NCBI GenBank assembly: GCA_003049465.1
Contig: PYSS01000056.1
Location: 124,001-188,000 of the forward strand
Direction of reading: 5' to 3'
Length of the DNA: 64,000 nt
Source of the DNA: Magnaporthiopsis rhizophila
Taxonomy: Eukaryota > Ascomycota > Sordariomycetes > Magnaporthales > Magnaporthaceae
A program made the position numbers and the translations under genes. Positions 27,105 to 37,480 of this stretch are shown one piece after another. The notes under the pieces are model-generated. The model was given only the letters and a program-made list of their open reading frames with translations. It ran no database searches and was not told the origin of the DNA. Every line of letters starts with the position of its first letter. Position 1 is the first letter of the stretch.

Positions 27105-29123
27105 CTCGGATGGAGAGAGCTACATTGATGTATCTCTTCAGCCTAAACATTACTGCCAGTGACGGTCACTGAGATGGAAAGAGCCACTTGCTCCTTCTCT
27201 TCTTTCTCTTCTCCTCCCACGGCAGGTAACGCAACGTGCCCTCGTGCAACCTCCCGGACAGTCGGTCAGCGCAAGCCATGTTTGCACAACATGTCTGTTC
27301 CGCAAAAAACAGCAGCATATCCTTCTCTCTCTCACACATACACCCCTCCCCCACTCTTCTTGTCTTTATGCTGTGTAGCCCGTCCCTCGGGCTATATGGG
27401 CCGAGGACAGTCTGTCTGTCTGTCTGCCTGTCTCAGAAGCCTGGGGTCGCACCGGGTGCGCGGGAAATGGCTACCTATAACACACACTCTCTGCATGCTT
27501 GTCTTGTGTGTTCTAGGCAAGTCCATCCCTCCCCGGTCTGTGCATCCTCAACTTGCAGCGGGAAGAGAGCCCAAGGAGCTATACCCGAGATACAAAAGCC
27601 GGGACATTGCTATATAGCCTAGTTCATGATGGAATTAATAGGTGCCCAAACGAACACACCGCCTCTCGGCGTATCCTAGCCACGCGGCCGCCTAGGTCAC
27701 ACGCATTGCGCGGCGCGGGAACAAACGTGAGAAGAAGTCTCGTCGCCGCGGCCCCGACACAGGTATGAAAGAAATGCAAACCACAGTTGCACGTCAGGCT
27801 GTCGTATATCATGGACGGGCGAGGCATGGCAACGGCAGATTTTGCGAAAGCGGTCTGGTGTCGCCCCCTTGGTGACGTGGACCCCAATCACGCTGAGCAC
27901 CTCCCTTCCCAAGCCGGCCGACTGGCCGAGCCTCGTGTTTTTGCCTGCCGGGAGTGTGAAGTGAAGCATGATGTGTGATATGCACGCTTCTGCTGCAAAC
28001 ATACCGTGCTTCGCATTTCGGGCAAGGGGTGGTGACTGCTTCGGTTTACATCATCTAATTTGATGTGACGCGAATGCCCATTTCAAACCATGACGGTCTG
28101 GTGTGTATCTGCAAGCAATGCGCATTGCTGATGAACCTGAGCCGAGGCAAAATAAAACTTACACCCCAAACGGCTCGGCCGCTAGTTTGGTTTTACGCTT
28201 GGAGCGGTGAGCTGTACGACACTAGGGTGACGTGACGGCAGAGCTAGCACCTTTTTTGCCGTATACTTTTGTATCGTTCACTCTGAGCTGTCAAACCCGC
28301 GCGTATGGCGGTCGAGAGAAAGGCTCTATACCTCTGTAGGCAACTAATTCGCCTCGCACTGTCCGGTACATGCAACCACACACACCCCGATTATATTAGC
28401 TTCCGCAATCTCGTTTGAAGATAACGTGGCGCCAGCAAAAAAGCCGTTGTGGTAGCGTGAGAGACGGGGCGTGCGGAAAGGTTCGCCTCTAGAGCAATGC
28501 ACGTTTTGCGTTTGCGTGAATGGCTTGCAGCGTCGGTCGGTGGCTGGCTGGCTGGCTCCGGGTGGCGGGAAGAAAACAAGCGGTGAAGGGCGTCATACGT
28601 CAGACAGACATTTGATGGTTTTACTTTATTGTTTTATTTTCCCGGATGCTTGTCTCTGACCTTGCGGAACTTTGCAGCCCCTCGATTAGACGCGGCGGGT
28701 AGACGTGCAGCCCCGTGACGCACATTTTGCAGTGTGAGCTGGCTCGCTTGGATCCCTAGTTACGTAGTTGGCCGCTTCCTTGGACTCGCTGTCTTTCCTG
28801 TCAACCAGGACAAAAACGAAAAAAAAAGGGGTTGACGGCAAAACACTGGCCGACGTGCCGAGGAGTCGAGGCTAGGCTGGCAGGACGGATGGTGGCGGTA
28901 TGCTTCGCCATGACTTGGGAGATGCACTATGGCTAGTCCGTGTCTGACGTTGTCAATCACGAGCCCCAGACTCAAGGGGCTGCGCTAAAAACGGGCAGGA
29001 GGCCGGTGGCGCTTTGGCGGTCAAGTGTCAGACCGTTGGGGCTATTTGCTGGCTAGCCTCGTTGTGAGCTGTCCAAAGGGTTCCCGTCCGTCGTGCTGAG
29101 CTCCGACATCCCGTCCATGGTTC

Positions 29124-29255
29124 ATGGCTAAGTGCTGGCTAAAGAAAGCTAGGTTGTATCACGTGCCTCTAACAAGGGGATTAGCTAAGCGCTGGCTAGG
29201 AAATCGCAAATAGAATCACGTGCCTCTGACATTGGCTTAGCTAAGCCTGGCTCCG
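29124..29255. repeat. Imperfect tandem repeat of about 57 bp carrying CACGTG
   Basis: Two copies share a GCTAAG-GCTGGCTA block followed by ATCACGTGCCTCT. A third partial copy (TTAGCTAAGC onward) follows. The palindromic CACGTG hexamers are at 29160-29165 and 29217-29222, 57 bp apart. CACGTG is the binding site of bHLH factors of the Cbf1/Pho4 type. The block lies 260-390 bp upstream of the Zn2Cys6 gene start, so it may be a regulatory array. Function is inferred. Confidence 0.6.
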
Positions 29256-29516
29256 GTACTCGGGGCAACATCCGTCCGATCGAGAAGTCCGAGCCCGGGA
29301 CCCAGGTCCGGCCAGCACCCTCCGGAGGCAGCAACATATCGTGTCGTAGCAAAAAAACATGGTGGAATCAACAATGGAGGCCATCAGAACTTGCCTGTTG
29401 TTTTCGTCAGGGAGCAAAACTGAAAGATCAACTGAGGTGGACTTGGCAGACGACAATCTCTAATTTCTGAGCTTCCACTTTCTCTGGTCTCATCACCCTC
29501 TGTTTCTAGAGAAAGA

Positions 29517-32500
29517 ATGGCCGGCCAGAACAACAAACGGCCCATAGGCGAGGCTGCACACCCTAATATAAACTCGGCATCGGCCTCGGTTCCAGCTCCG
29601 ACCCCATCCCCGGCTACGACGCCCGCGCTGGAGCCATTGGCCTGTGGTGCGTCCGGCCCCCCTCCCCTCCTAACGCCACTCGCTAACTCGCTTTCCCTTT
29701 TTTGGCCCGGACCAGTCGGATGCAGGAACAAGAAGTTGCGGTGCGGCCGCGAAGGCGGGGCCTGTGCCCGCTGCGTAAAGGCCGGCATTGACTGTGTCTA
29801 CCCCGAATCGCGGAGAAAGGTGACGGTCAGACGGAGGAACGCTCGGGAGTTGGAGGCCCGTCTAGGTAAATTATCCTTTCCCTTTTTGTTCACGCTCTTT
29901 AATACTCACATCTCCCCGCCGTCCGACAGCCCACGTTGAAGACGTGCTCAGGGGCGCCGCCCGATCCAAGGGCTCGGCAGATGCGCAAGCAAAACCCGGG
30001 GAGAGCACTGAGCCTGTCCAGCAGGATGGCGTTCCCTGTCAAGCCTTCGACAGCCTCGCCGAGGACGGCTGCTTCCCACCAGCGGAGCCGCCCGACATGG
30101 GGCTCGGCCTCGGCGGCTTTCCAAGCCATGGAGGAACCCCCGGCTTCGACGGCGACCTGCCGGCCGAGGACAACATGTTTGGCGCGCAGCTGATGGGCCT
30201 GGGCATGTTCGAATCTGTGCCGCCTTTTGCCATGATCGAGGATCTGTAGGTGGTTGTTTGCATGCTTGGATATAAAGGGTATAAGCACACGCTGCATGAC
30301 GGCCAACTAACAGCGCCTCAACAAAGGCACAACTGGTACTTTTCCAACCATCAGGATATCGTGCCCATGCTGCATCCGGCGCGCTACCTCCAGGCTTTCC
30401 ACTCGGCGCCCCATATGCGGCCGCCCATGTGCCTCCAGTACGCCGTGTGGGCCATCGCCGCCAACGAGCACCCCAAGTATCAGAGCTACCACAACGTCTT
30501 TTACCGGAGGGCACGCCAGTATCTCGAGGCTGATGAGCTCAAGGTGGGTCGCGTGTCAGCACCGCCTTCTTCTTTTTCTTGTACAAGGCACTGACGGGAA
30601 AATGCGTCTAGGGGTCCGGCGAGCACTTCATCACCGTGGCTCACGCACAGGCCTGGATTTTCATCGCCACGTATGAGGCCCGATGCTTGATGTTGACGCG
30701 GGCCGCAATGAGCTGCGCCCGGGCCGTCAGGCTTTGCAACATCATGGGCCTCCACCGACTGGACGACCCAGAGTACGAAATGCAGATGATGCCGACGATA
30801 TTGCCCGCCCAGAGCTGGCTGGAGCTTGAAGAGCGGTATGTACTTGTGCTCCGAGTTGCGCTTTTCTTACCCCTGATCGTGCTCCGACAGGAAGAAGCAA
30901 AGACAACGCTGACGGAACAAGAGCAGCCGGAGAACGTTTTGGGCCTCCTTTTGCGTCAACAGCCACGTCTCCATCTATTCTGGGTGGCCGGGCATCATCG
31001 ACACAGCCACGGTACGTTTTTTTTTTTTTTTTTTTTTTCCCTGATATCGTGCATTGCATGACACCTCTTTCTGACGCTCTTGCAGATATCCACCAACCTC
31101 CCTTGCTCGGAGGAGGCGTTCGAGCGGGGCCGGGAGGAGAAGACGGGGAAGCTCTCAAGCCTGTTCACGGGCGCCACGGCGGCTTTCTCGCCGCTGTCCA
31201 GTGCGGTCGGCGTCTGCCACATCTTCAACCAGCTCCTGGCGCACGTCAACCAGACGCGCGCCAACGACGGCGGCGGCGACCTCGAGCACGGGGCATTTTG
31301 GAGGCGGCACCGCGAGATCGAGAACCTGCTGCTGAGCGGCTTCATGTCGCTGCCGACGTGCCCGTCGCGGCGCCAGCTGAGCCATCTCGACTGGCGGCTC
31401 GGCGGACCCATGCACGTGCGTCTCAATCTGCACGCCTCCGTCATCTGCCTGCACATGGCCGCCGTCGACCGCGCCGAGGCCCACGGGCTGGCGGCCGATA
31501 TCAAGCGCTTCAGTCACGCGCGCGTGCTCATGTCGGCGCACGAGATCGTCAAGATCACTCGGGCCGTGGCGGCCTCCTCGCCGCCGCCGTCGTCGACCAT
31601 GACGACCTATCAGCACCGCACCCCGCTCGCCGCCCTTGCGCTCTACTGCGCCGCCATGGTGTACATGATGCTCATCAAGGACAGTGAGGGTGGCGGAAGC
31701 GGCGATAACATCAATGCTTCATCATCGTCTTCGTCGTCGTCGGCGTCATTGTCATCAGAGCTGTGGCCCGGCTGCCGCGAGAACCTCGAGTACATCGTCC
31801 GGCGCACAGAGACGGTCAGCGTCGCGCACCCCGTCGCTCGCGCCTTTTTCCTGCAGCTCGTCCTCGACCTCGAGCACCACGGCATCCAGTCGGCCGTCGG
31901 CATCTCGTCGGCCGAGCGCGAGGGGGTCCCCCGCTTCACGCACAAGATTCCCATCCTGGTGCGCACGGCCGCCAGTCGCCGCGCCGAGGATAGTACGCAG
32001 GCGTCGCCGTCCCTCTCGGGCCGCCTGTCGTCTGAGTGGCTGCCCTTTGTGAGGCCGCTGGGCTGCGCCAAGTCGACGTCGAGACAGTGGGCGGTTGACG
32101 GCAACGGGCCCGGTTTCGTTGAGGATGACGGCGGCGGCGACGTGTCGGCTGGTACGACTACTAACGCTACTACTACTACGTCTACGGCCGCGGTATCTGC
32201 AACGCCGTCGACAACAATCCCGCCGTCGCTTTCTCCTTCCAACGGGAACCACGTCGGCGGCAAGAGGAGGCGCGTGGACGGGCGTCGGAGCAGGAGCCCG
32301 CAGGCGGCGACGATGGCCCTCCCTCACCGAAGCAGCCCTTCGGATCGTGGTGGCGGCGACGGGCTGGGGAACTTGGATTCTGGCCTTGATGCATACTGCA
32401 ACACCCGCGATGATGCCGGCTTGGCATGGACTGAGGCGGATATGGACGCGCTTGTCCGGGAGTTTGTACAAGTGGACGGTCGGGAGAGCGAGCTGGGCTT

Positions 32501-32588
32501 TGGTCAAGGGGCTACTGGCGATGGTGATTCTGCTTCTGCCCAAACGACAAGCAATGGAAGCCAGCCGTGGGGAGCATTCAACTTTTAG
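29517..32588 (+). CDS. Zn2Cys6 fungal transcription factor
   Basis: Seven exons read in frame: 29517-29646, 29716-29865, 29930-30245, 30327-30543, 30612-30835, 30927-31011 and 31086-32588 (874 residues). The Zn2Cys6 DNA-binding cluster has Cys at 43, 46, 53, 60, 63 and 70 with the classic spacing. Intron 1 splits it between the first two Cys. A basic linker and short coiled stretch follow (to about 105). The fungal-specific regulatory domain covers roughly 200-650, with recognisable blocks RRTFWASF (347-354) and GWPGIID. The C-terminal third is Ser/Thr-rich and disordered, including a Ser run coded near 31712-31755. A stop in the frame at 30910 is removed by using the acceptor at 30926. It is a nuclear, sequence-specific regulator with unknown targets. 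Tandem CACGTG repeats lie upstream. Confidence 0.9.
31017..31038 (+). repeat. Poly-T tract inside intron 6 of the Zn2Cys6 gene
   Basis: Twenty-two T directly after the 5' splice site (GTACG then T run) in the intron 31012-31085. Confidence 0.85.
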
Positions 32589-32945
32589 ACGAAGGGTGTG
32601 TTTTTGAGAATGTTGTATAGACAGTACCATTTCAGTAAACGACGGACAGCATATATATAACTGTAGGCTTGGCGTGGCAAGGATAAACCTTAACGTCATT
32701 CGACGTCACATCACGACTTTGGGGTCAGTGGACCTCCCGAGTTCCGTCCCAACAAGACTGCGACTTGACGGCCAAGGATGACTCGCGTCAGTGGCAATGC
32801 AACCGGAAGGCGCGGATCGCGAACAATAAAAATGAAGGGGAGTTGGTGAGCGGCTGACCACCATCACGATGGAAAACGGGCGACACCAAAACCCCGTCTC
32901 GGGAGTCCATATACCACCAACCTAACCAGCACACAAAGATCCACC
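32589..32945. promoter_or_regulatory. Short intergenic spacer, Zn2Cys6 gene to dioxygenase gene
   Basis: A 357-bp spacer between two plus-strand genes. It must hold the terminator of the first and the promoter of the second. An ATATATAA element near 32650-32657 and an AACAATAAAAATG stretch near 32821-32833 are visible. I see no clear TATA box at a fixed distance from the next ATG. Confidence 0.4.
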
Positions 32946-33949
32946 ATGCCCATGGCTATGCTGTCCCTGTCGCATCTCCTCGGCCTCCTCGCCCTGACCC
33001 TCTTTGCCTACGGGCCCGTAGTCCGCCTCCTCGGCTTCGGCGACTGGTCTGGGAGCGACACATCACCATCACCACCGTCATCATCATCATCATCCCGCCG
33101 TCACCACCACCCCCGGCCCCAACCCAACGAGTCTCTCCTCGCGCTCGAAGAGGGCACCTCATTAACAGCAACGACATGCCCACCCGACACCTACACGGTC
33201 CACATAGTATCCCGGCGCCCGCTGGTGCTGTACCTGGAGGACTTCGTGTCGGCCGCCGAGCGCGCCCACCTGCTGGGGCTGGCGGACCCGGCGTTCGAGA
33301 CGTCGACCGTGGCCGACGACGGCGGCGTGCGGGTCGACGCGTCGGTGCGCGTGTCGGACGTGGCCGTGGTCGAGCGCACGCCGACGACGCGGTGCGTCGA
33401 GGCCCGGGCCCGCGCGCTGCAGGGCTGGCGCGATGAGCTGTGGATCGAGCGCCTGCGGGTGCAAAGGTATGGTGTCGGGGGAAAGTATGGGCACCATTTT
33501 GACTGTAGGTCGAACACCATCTTGGTAATAGAAAGCAAAGTAGGTGATGGACTAACAATAACAAACCAAAAAAAAAAAAAAAAAAAAAAGGGATGGATGC
33601 TCGCCAGGGCTACGGCCGCGTCAGCAGCATGATGGTCTGGCTCGACGACGGCGCCGGCTCCCTCGTCGGCGGCGGCACCGACTTCCCCTTGCTCCGCCGG
33701 CCCAGCGCCGACGCGAGGTGGTGCAGATTCATCGAGTGTCCCGAGACCAACAACGACACCAACAGCAACAGCAACCAGCAGCGGGGGGTCGTGTTCAAGC
33801 CCGTCGTCGGCAACGCCGTCTACTGGGAAAACTTCCCGCCGGGAACCTTCGCCGGCCCGGGGTACGACGAGTCGTGGCACGCTGGGTTGCCCGTCGAGGC
33901 GGGCGTCAAGGTCGGGCTGAACATTTGGAGCGTGGGGAGGATAGATTAG
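32946..33949 (+). CDS. Prolyl 4-hydroxylase-like 2-oxoglutarate/Fe(II) dioxygenase
   Basis: Two exons, 32946-33504 and 33591-33949, give 305 residues. The N-terminus is a hydrophobic signal/anchor (about 3-30), followed by a Ser/His/Pro linker, so the catalytic domain probably lies in the ER lumen or secretory pathway. The double-stranded beta-helix shows the iron ligands His184-x-Asp186 (HHFDW) and His283, with Lys293 ten residues later for 2-oxoglutarate. GGGTDFP corresponds to the usual GGET-F-P strand. The splice junction creates Trp187 in the HFDW motif, which confirms it. Family members hydroxylate proline or related side chains. The substrate here is unknown. The length is typical of short fungal P4H-like proteins. 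The intron has a poly-A tract directly before its acceptor, which is odd. Confidence 0.9.
33568..33589 (+). repeat. Poly-A tract at the 3' splice site of the dioxygenase intron
   Basis: Twenty-two A fill the space between the branch-like ACTAAC (33551-33556) and the acceptor AG (33589-33590), where a pyrimidine-rich stretch is normal. Confidence 0.9.
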
Positions 33950-34086
33950 GGGTGGGAAACTATGTGCTAGAATCGAAAATTTTTAACCCATCGACCGCTT
34001 TTAGTTGCAAGCATGTGGGAAAAAAAGCTAAGCGAGAGAGAAGAAGCTAGAGGCAATTAAAAGGTAGACGTGTAAAAAAAATTTGC
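33950..34086. other. 3' spacer after the dioxygenase gene
   Basis: A/T-rich DNA between the dioxygenase stop and the convergent tRNA gene, with a second A run (34074-34080) that would read as a back-up T tract for the tRNA on the minus strand. Nothing else is seen. Confidence 0.5.
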
Positions 34087-34092
34087 AAAAAA
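34087..34092 (-). terminator. RNA polymerase III terminator of tRNA-Asp
   Basis: A run of six T on the minus strand begins eight nucleotides past the discriminator base. A longer T tract follows further on. Confidence 0.85.
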
Positions 34093-34100
34093 GAAAGGTG

Positions 34101-34180
34101 CTCTCCCGCCGGGAATTGAACCCGGGTCTCGAGCGTTGTTGAATGACAAGCTCACATACTAACCACTATACGACAGGAGA
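34101..34180 (-). tRNA. tRNA-Asp (GTC) with an 8-nt intron
   Basis: The minus strand folds into a full cloverleaf. A 7-bp acceptor stem (TCTCCTG with CGGGAGA) is followed by discriminator G73, the Asp identity base. The D arm contains an A box (about positions 8-20) and the T arm contains a B box (GGTTCAATTCC). The anticodon stem TGAGC/GCTCG encloses 15 nt instead of 7. Removing TTCAACAA (34136-34143), directly 3' of position 37, leaves the standard loop TTGTCAC with anticodon GTC at 34145-34147. The mature length is 72 nt, normal for tRNA-Asp. The discriminator G is template-encoded. CCA is not, as usual in eukaryotes. Confidence 0.95.
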
Positions 34181-34702
34181 TTGGTGGTACGACTGTCTGG
34201 ATGGGATATAACGGTCATTGTGGCGGGGCGGGGCCAAGAGCCGCCTGTCCTCGCACTGTAAATCACAGCTGCCAACACGAGTACGTGCAAAAAAAAGGCG
34301 ACATTTTCGTTGCGTAAAATACATAGAACAAAAAGAAGAGGCTTAGAAAAAAAAAACCGATTTCAGCCAGCTAAACTATCAGGCTTAATTCAATCGTACG
34401 CGGGGAGAAATATCGCACGCTTACAATTCACCTCGTGATGGCATCGTTTCGAGCGAAATTTCAATGGAGCCCCGGCCATGTATGCTAACTCTGGATTCCT
34501 TTATTGCCGCTCAGATGCGACTAAACCTAACGCCTTGCCTTTGATATCTAGGGATCTTCCCTTACCAGAACCTTGAGCTAAAGTAAATACAAGCAACTAG
34601 ACTAGGTCATGACAGTAAAAAAAGGCAATGCTTTTTTGCTCTCCCCAAACTCCTCCCCATGTCATTCATCTCCTCCATCCTACTCCTTCCTCCCGCTTCG
34701 AT
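34181..34702. other. Spacer between tRNA-Asp and hsp98
   Basis: About 520 bp with no gene. It includes the upstream flank of the tRNA and the A/T-rich 3' flank of hsp98. No other motif was found. Confidence 0.5.
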
Positions 34703-37480
34703 TTAATCAAACAGGTCATCCTCGTCATCGTCCATAAGCTCATTCACCGCGTCGTCCTCGTCGTCGATGGCCATGTCACTGTCCATATCGCTGTCCGAGT
34801 GGTTGGGCAGCACAACGATCTTGTTGTCGACAAGCTCCACGCGCGCAACCTCTCTGTCGCGGACGTTGCCCCGCAGGATGAGGATGGCCAACTTGTTGAG
34901 CAGCTCCTTCTCAATCACCCTCTGCAGCGGCCGCGCGCCGTACGCAGGCGAGTAGCCCGCGTTGCCCAGGTAGTCCTTGGCCTCTTCCGACACGTCTATC
35001 TTGATGTCGCGGTCGTTGTCGTTCAGCCGCTTCTGGATCTCGCCGATGCGCAGGTCCACAATCTTGCGGATTTCTCTGCGCGTCAGCCGGTTGAAGATGA
35101 CGGTCGACGAGATGCGGTTGAGGAACTCAGGGAGGAAGTAGTTGCGCAGTGCCGTGTTGACCAGCTCGCGCGTTGTCGGGTCGATCTTGCCGTCCTTACC
35201 GGTCGGCCGCGCCAAATACTCGGCTCCCAAGTTGGACGTCATGACCACGATGCAGTTGCGCGCGTCCACGACTCTGCCTTGGCCGTCCGTGATGCGTCCG
35301 TCGTCCATGAGCTGCAGGAGGACTGTGAGCACCTCCTTGGCCGCCTTCTCCACCTCGTCGAAGAGCAGGATCGAGAACGGCTTCCGGCGCAGCCCCTCGG
35401 TGAGCTGGCCGCCGGCGTCGTGGCCCACGTATCCCGGCGGCGCGCCGATCATGCGGCTCAACGAGTGCCGCTCTTGGTACTCGGACATGTCGAAGCGGAT
35501 CATCGCCTTGGGGTCGTCGAACAGGAATTCGGCAAGTGCTTTAGTAAGCAGCGTCTTACCAGTACCTGACGGTCCACAGAAGAGGAAGCTCGGCGGCTGG
35601 TTGGGGTTGCTGAGACCGGACCGCTGCAGGCGGATGGCGTTCGAAACCGACTGGACCGCCTCCTTCTGTCCGACCACGATCTTGCCGAGAACCTTCTCCA
35701 TGTGGATGAGCTTCTCCTTCTCCGTCGTCTTGAGTCGCGTCACCGGGATTCCCGTCCATCGAGCGACAATCTCGTTGATCTGGTCTGGGCCGACGATGTC
35801 GGTCACCATAGAACCGCCCATGTCGCCAGACTGAGCGTTGAGTGCGGCATCCGCCGCAGCCTTTTCCCTCTCCAGCTGCTTGATGGCTGCCTCCTGCTCC
35901 GGGATGGCGTAGTACTTGAGGTCGGCAGCGCGCGCATGGTCGCCCATTCTGCTGGCATCCTCCATCTTTACCTTCAGCTGCTCCAGCTTGACCTTGGCCT
36001 CCTGGATGTCCTTGCCGCGCTTCCTCTCCCTCTCGTATCTGTCCTTGAGCGGAACGAGCTCCTCTTCCACGTTCTGCGCCTCTTGCTTGGCAAGCATCAG
36101 ACGACCCTGCGATGCTTGGTCCTTCTCGCGCGACAGAGCGTGGATTTCAATCTTGAGCTGCCGAAGGCGCCGCTCAAGCGAATCGATAATTTCGGGTTGC
36201 GATTCCCGTGCGACGCGGACTGCAGCTGCAGCCTCGTCGATAAGGTCGACTGCAGAATCAGGCAGCCGCCTGGTTGTGAGATAACGTGCTGCCAAAGTTG
36301 CCGCCGCCACGATGGCGCTGTCGGCGATGTTGACACCGTGGTGGACTTCGTACTTCTCCTTGAGACCACGGAGGATAGATACGGTCTCGGGGATCGACGG
36401 CTCTTTGACCAGCACCTGCTGGAAACGACGCTCGAAGGCAGCATCCTTCTCGATGTATTTCCGGTACTCGGCAAGCGTCGTGGCGCCGATGCAGTGCAGC
36501 TGTCCACGAGCCAGCATGGGCTTCAGCAGGTTGGCAGCGTCCATGCCGCCCTCGCCCGAGGAGCCGGCTCCCATGAGCAGGTGGATTTCGTCGACGAAGA
36601 GGACGATCATGTCCTTAGACTCGGAAATTTCCTTCAGCACACCCTTCATCCTCTCCTCGAACTCTCCTCGGTACTTGCTGCCGGCGACTAGCGCACCAAC
36701 ATCGAGGGACAAGAGCTTGCAGGCTGCAAGGTTGTCGGGTACATCGGCGTTGACTATGCGCTGGGCGAGACCCTCGACGACCGTAGTCTTGCCGACACCA
36801 GGCTCACCGATCAGCACGGGGTTGTTCTTGGTTCGCCGGGACAAGATCCGGACGACCCTCCGGATCTCCTCCTCTCGGCCGATGACAGGGTCCATCTTTC
36901 CCTCGCGAGCCATGGCCGTCATGTCAATGGCGAACTTGGCCAGGTTCTCGTTCTCCTCCTCCGTGTCGGCCGTCTTGGAATCCACCCGCTTGGTGCCTCG
37001 GATGGCGGTGATGGCGTCCTGGAGCACCTTGGGCTTGGGGATGTTGGCCTCCTTGAGGCAAGCCTGGAAGCTCGAGTCTTCGGCCAGGGCTTGGATCAGA
37101 TGGTCGACGGCGATGTAGGAGTCCTTCTGGACTTTTTGCAGCTCCATCGCCTTGCGGAGCACCGTGTTGAACGTGGGCGCCATCGATACATTGTCCGGTG
37201 GCGGATCTTGGCTGGGCAGCCGCACCAGCGTCTTCTTTAGTGCCCTGTCCAGCAGCTGGGGATCACCTTGTGCGCGCTCGATGACTTGGCGCAGGAGCGT
37301 GTGGGCGTTGCCGCCCGGCGGAGGGTTCTGCTGGTCCTTGGACAGGTCCGGCGGGGGATCCAGCAGCGAGACGGCGAGGTGGACTGGGAGGAGCTGGAGG
37401 TGTGCGTGCTGTTCCGCCAGGGCCATGGCGTCCTCCAACGCCTTCTTCGCCCTATCGGTGAATTCCATCTTGGAATTCAT
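34703..37480 (-). CDS. hsp98: Hsp98/Hsp104 (ClpB-type) protein disaggregase
   Basis: Intronless frame of 925 residues, the full length for Hsp104/ClpB. Order of domains: N-terminal Clp repeat domain (about 1-160), first AAA+ domain with Walker A GEPGVGKT (225-232), pore loop KYRG (269-272) and Walker B VDEIH (296-300), a long coiled-coil middle domain (about 430-550), and second AAA+ domain with Walker A GPSGTGKT (636-643), pore loop GYVG (683-686) and Walker B LLFDE (705-709). The acidic tail ends DDLFD, like the tail that binds TPR co-chaperones in yeast. It forms an ATP-driven hexamer that threads aggregated proteins apart together with Hsp70, in cytosol and nucleus, and is needed for thermotolerance. 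Lack of introns suits heat-induced expression when splicing fails. It is divergent from the mL67 gene. Confidence 0.98.
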   Translation of the reverse strand: MNSKMEFTDRAKKALEDAMALAEQHAHLQLLPVHLAVSLLDPPPDLSKDQQNPPPGGNAHTLLRQVIERAQGDPQLLDRALKKTLVRLPSQDPPPDNVSMAPTFNTVLRKAMELQKVQKDSYIAVDHLIQALAEDSSFQACLKEANIPKPKVLQDAITAIRGTKRVDSKTADTEEENENLAKFAIDMTAMAREGKMDPVIGREEEIRRVVRILSRRTKNNPVLIGEPGVGKTTVVEGLAQRIVNADVPDNLAACKLLSLDVGALVAGSKYRGEFEERMKGVLKEISESKDMIVLFVDEIHLLMGAGSSGEGGMDAANLLKPMLARGQLHCIGATTLAEYRKYIEKDAAFERRFQQVLVKEPSIPETVSILRGLKEKYEVHHGVNIADSAIVAAATLAARYLTTRRLPDSAVDLIDEAAAAVRVARESQPEIIDSLERRLRQLKIEIHALSREKDQASQGRLMLAKQEAQNVEEELVPLKDRYERERKRGKDIQEAKVKLEQLKVKMEDASRMGDHARAADLKYYAIPEQEAAIKQLEREKAAADAALNAQSGDMGGSMVTDIVGPDQINEIVARWTGIPVTRLKTTEKEKLIHMEKVLGKIVVGQKEAVQSVSNAIRLQRSGLSNPNQPPSFLFCGPSGTGKTLLTKALAEFLFDDPKAMIRFDMSEYQERHSLSRMIGAPPGYVGHDAGGQLTEGLRRKPFSILLFDEVEKAAKEVLTVLLQLMDDGRITDGQGRVVDARNCIVVMTSNLGAEYLARPTGKDGKIDPTTRELVNTALRNYFLPEFLNRISSTVIFNRLTRREIRKIVDLRIGEIQKRLNDNDRDIKIDVSEEAKDYLGNAGYSPAYGARPLQRVIEKELLNKLAILILRGNVRDREVARVELVDNKIVVLPNHSDSDMDSDMAIDDEDDAVNELMDDDEDDLFD

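Larger units (their letters stand above)
18626..29516. other. About 10.9 kb of non-coding DNA right of the homeobox gene
   Basis: No gene can be supported on either strand. The first several hundred bases are an A/T-rich, A-run-rich probable 3' UTR and terminator region. The rest holds long homopolymers (19384-19411, 21265-21341, 22098-22118, 22368-22388, 26099-26123), GAA/CTT, GGCA, CTAC and TCTG microsatellites, and TAGGTACCTA motifs (20152-20172, 25873-25895, 26387-26418). No transposase, reverse transcriptase or long terminal repeat remnants were noticed. The last 400 bases contain CACGTG-bearing repeats that may belong to the promoter of the Zn2Cys6 gene. Confidence 0.6.

Noticed and set aside
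30836..30926. Stop codon in the Zn2Cys6 coding frame after 30890
   Set aside because: It lies inside an intron if the acceptor at 30926 is used. The upstream AG at 30890 would give a truncated protein and lose the RRTFW block.
34628..36691. Long plus-strand frames antisense to hsp98
   Set aside because: They are mirror frames of a highly conserved coding gene. High GC at third positions leaves the opposite strand open.
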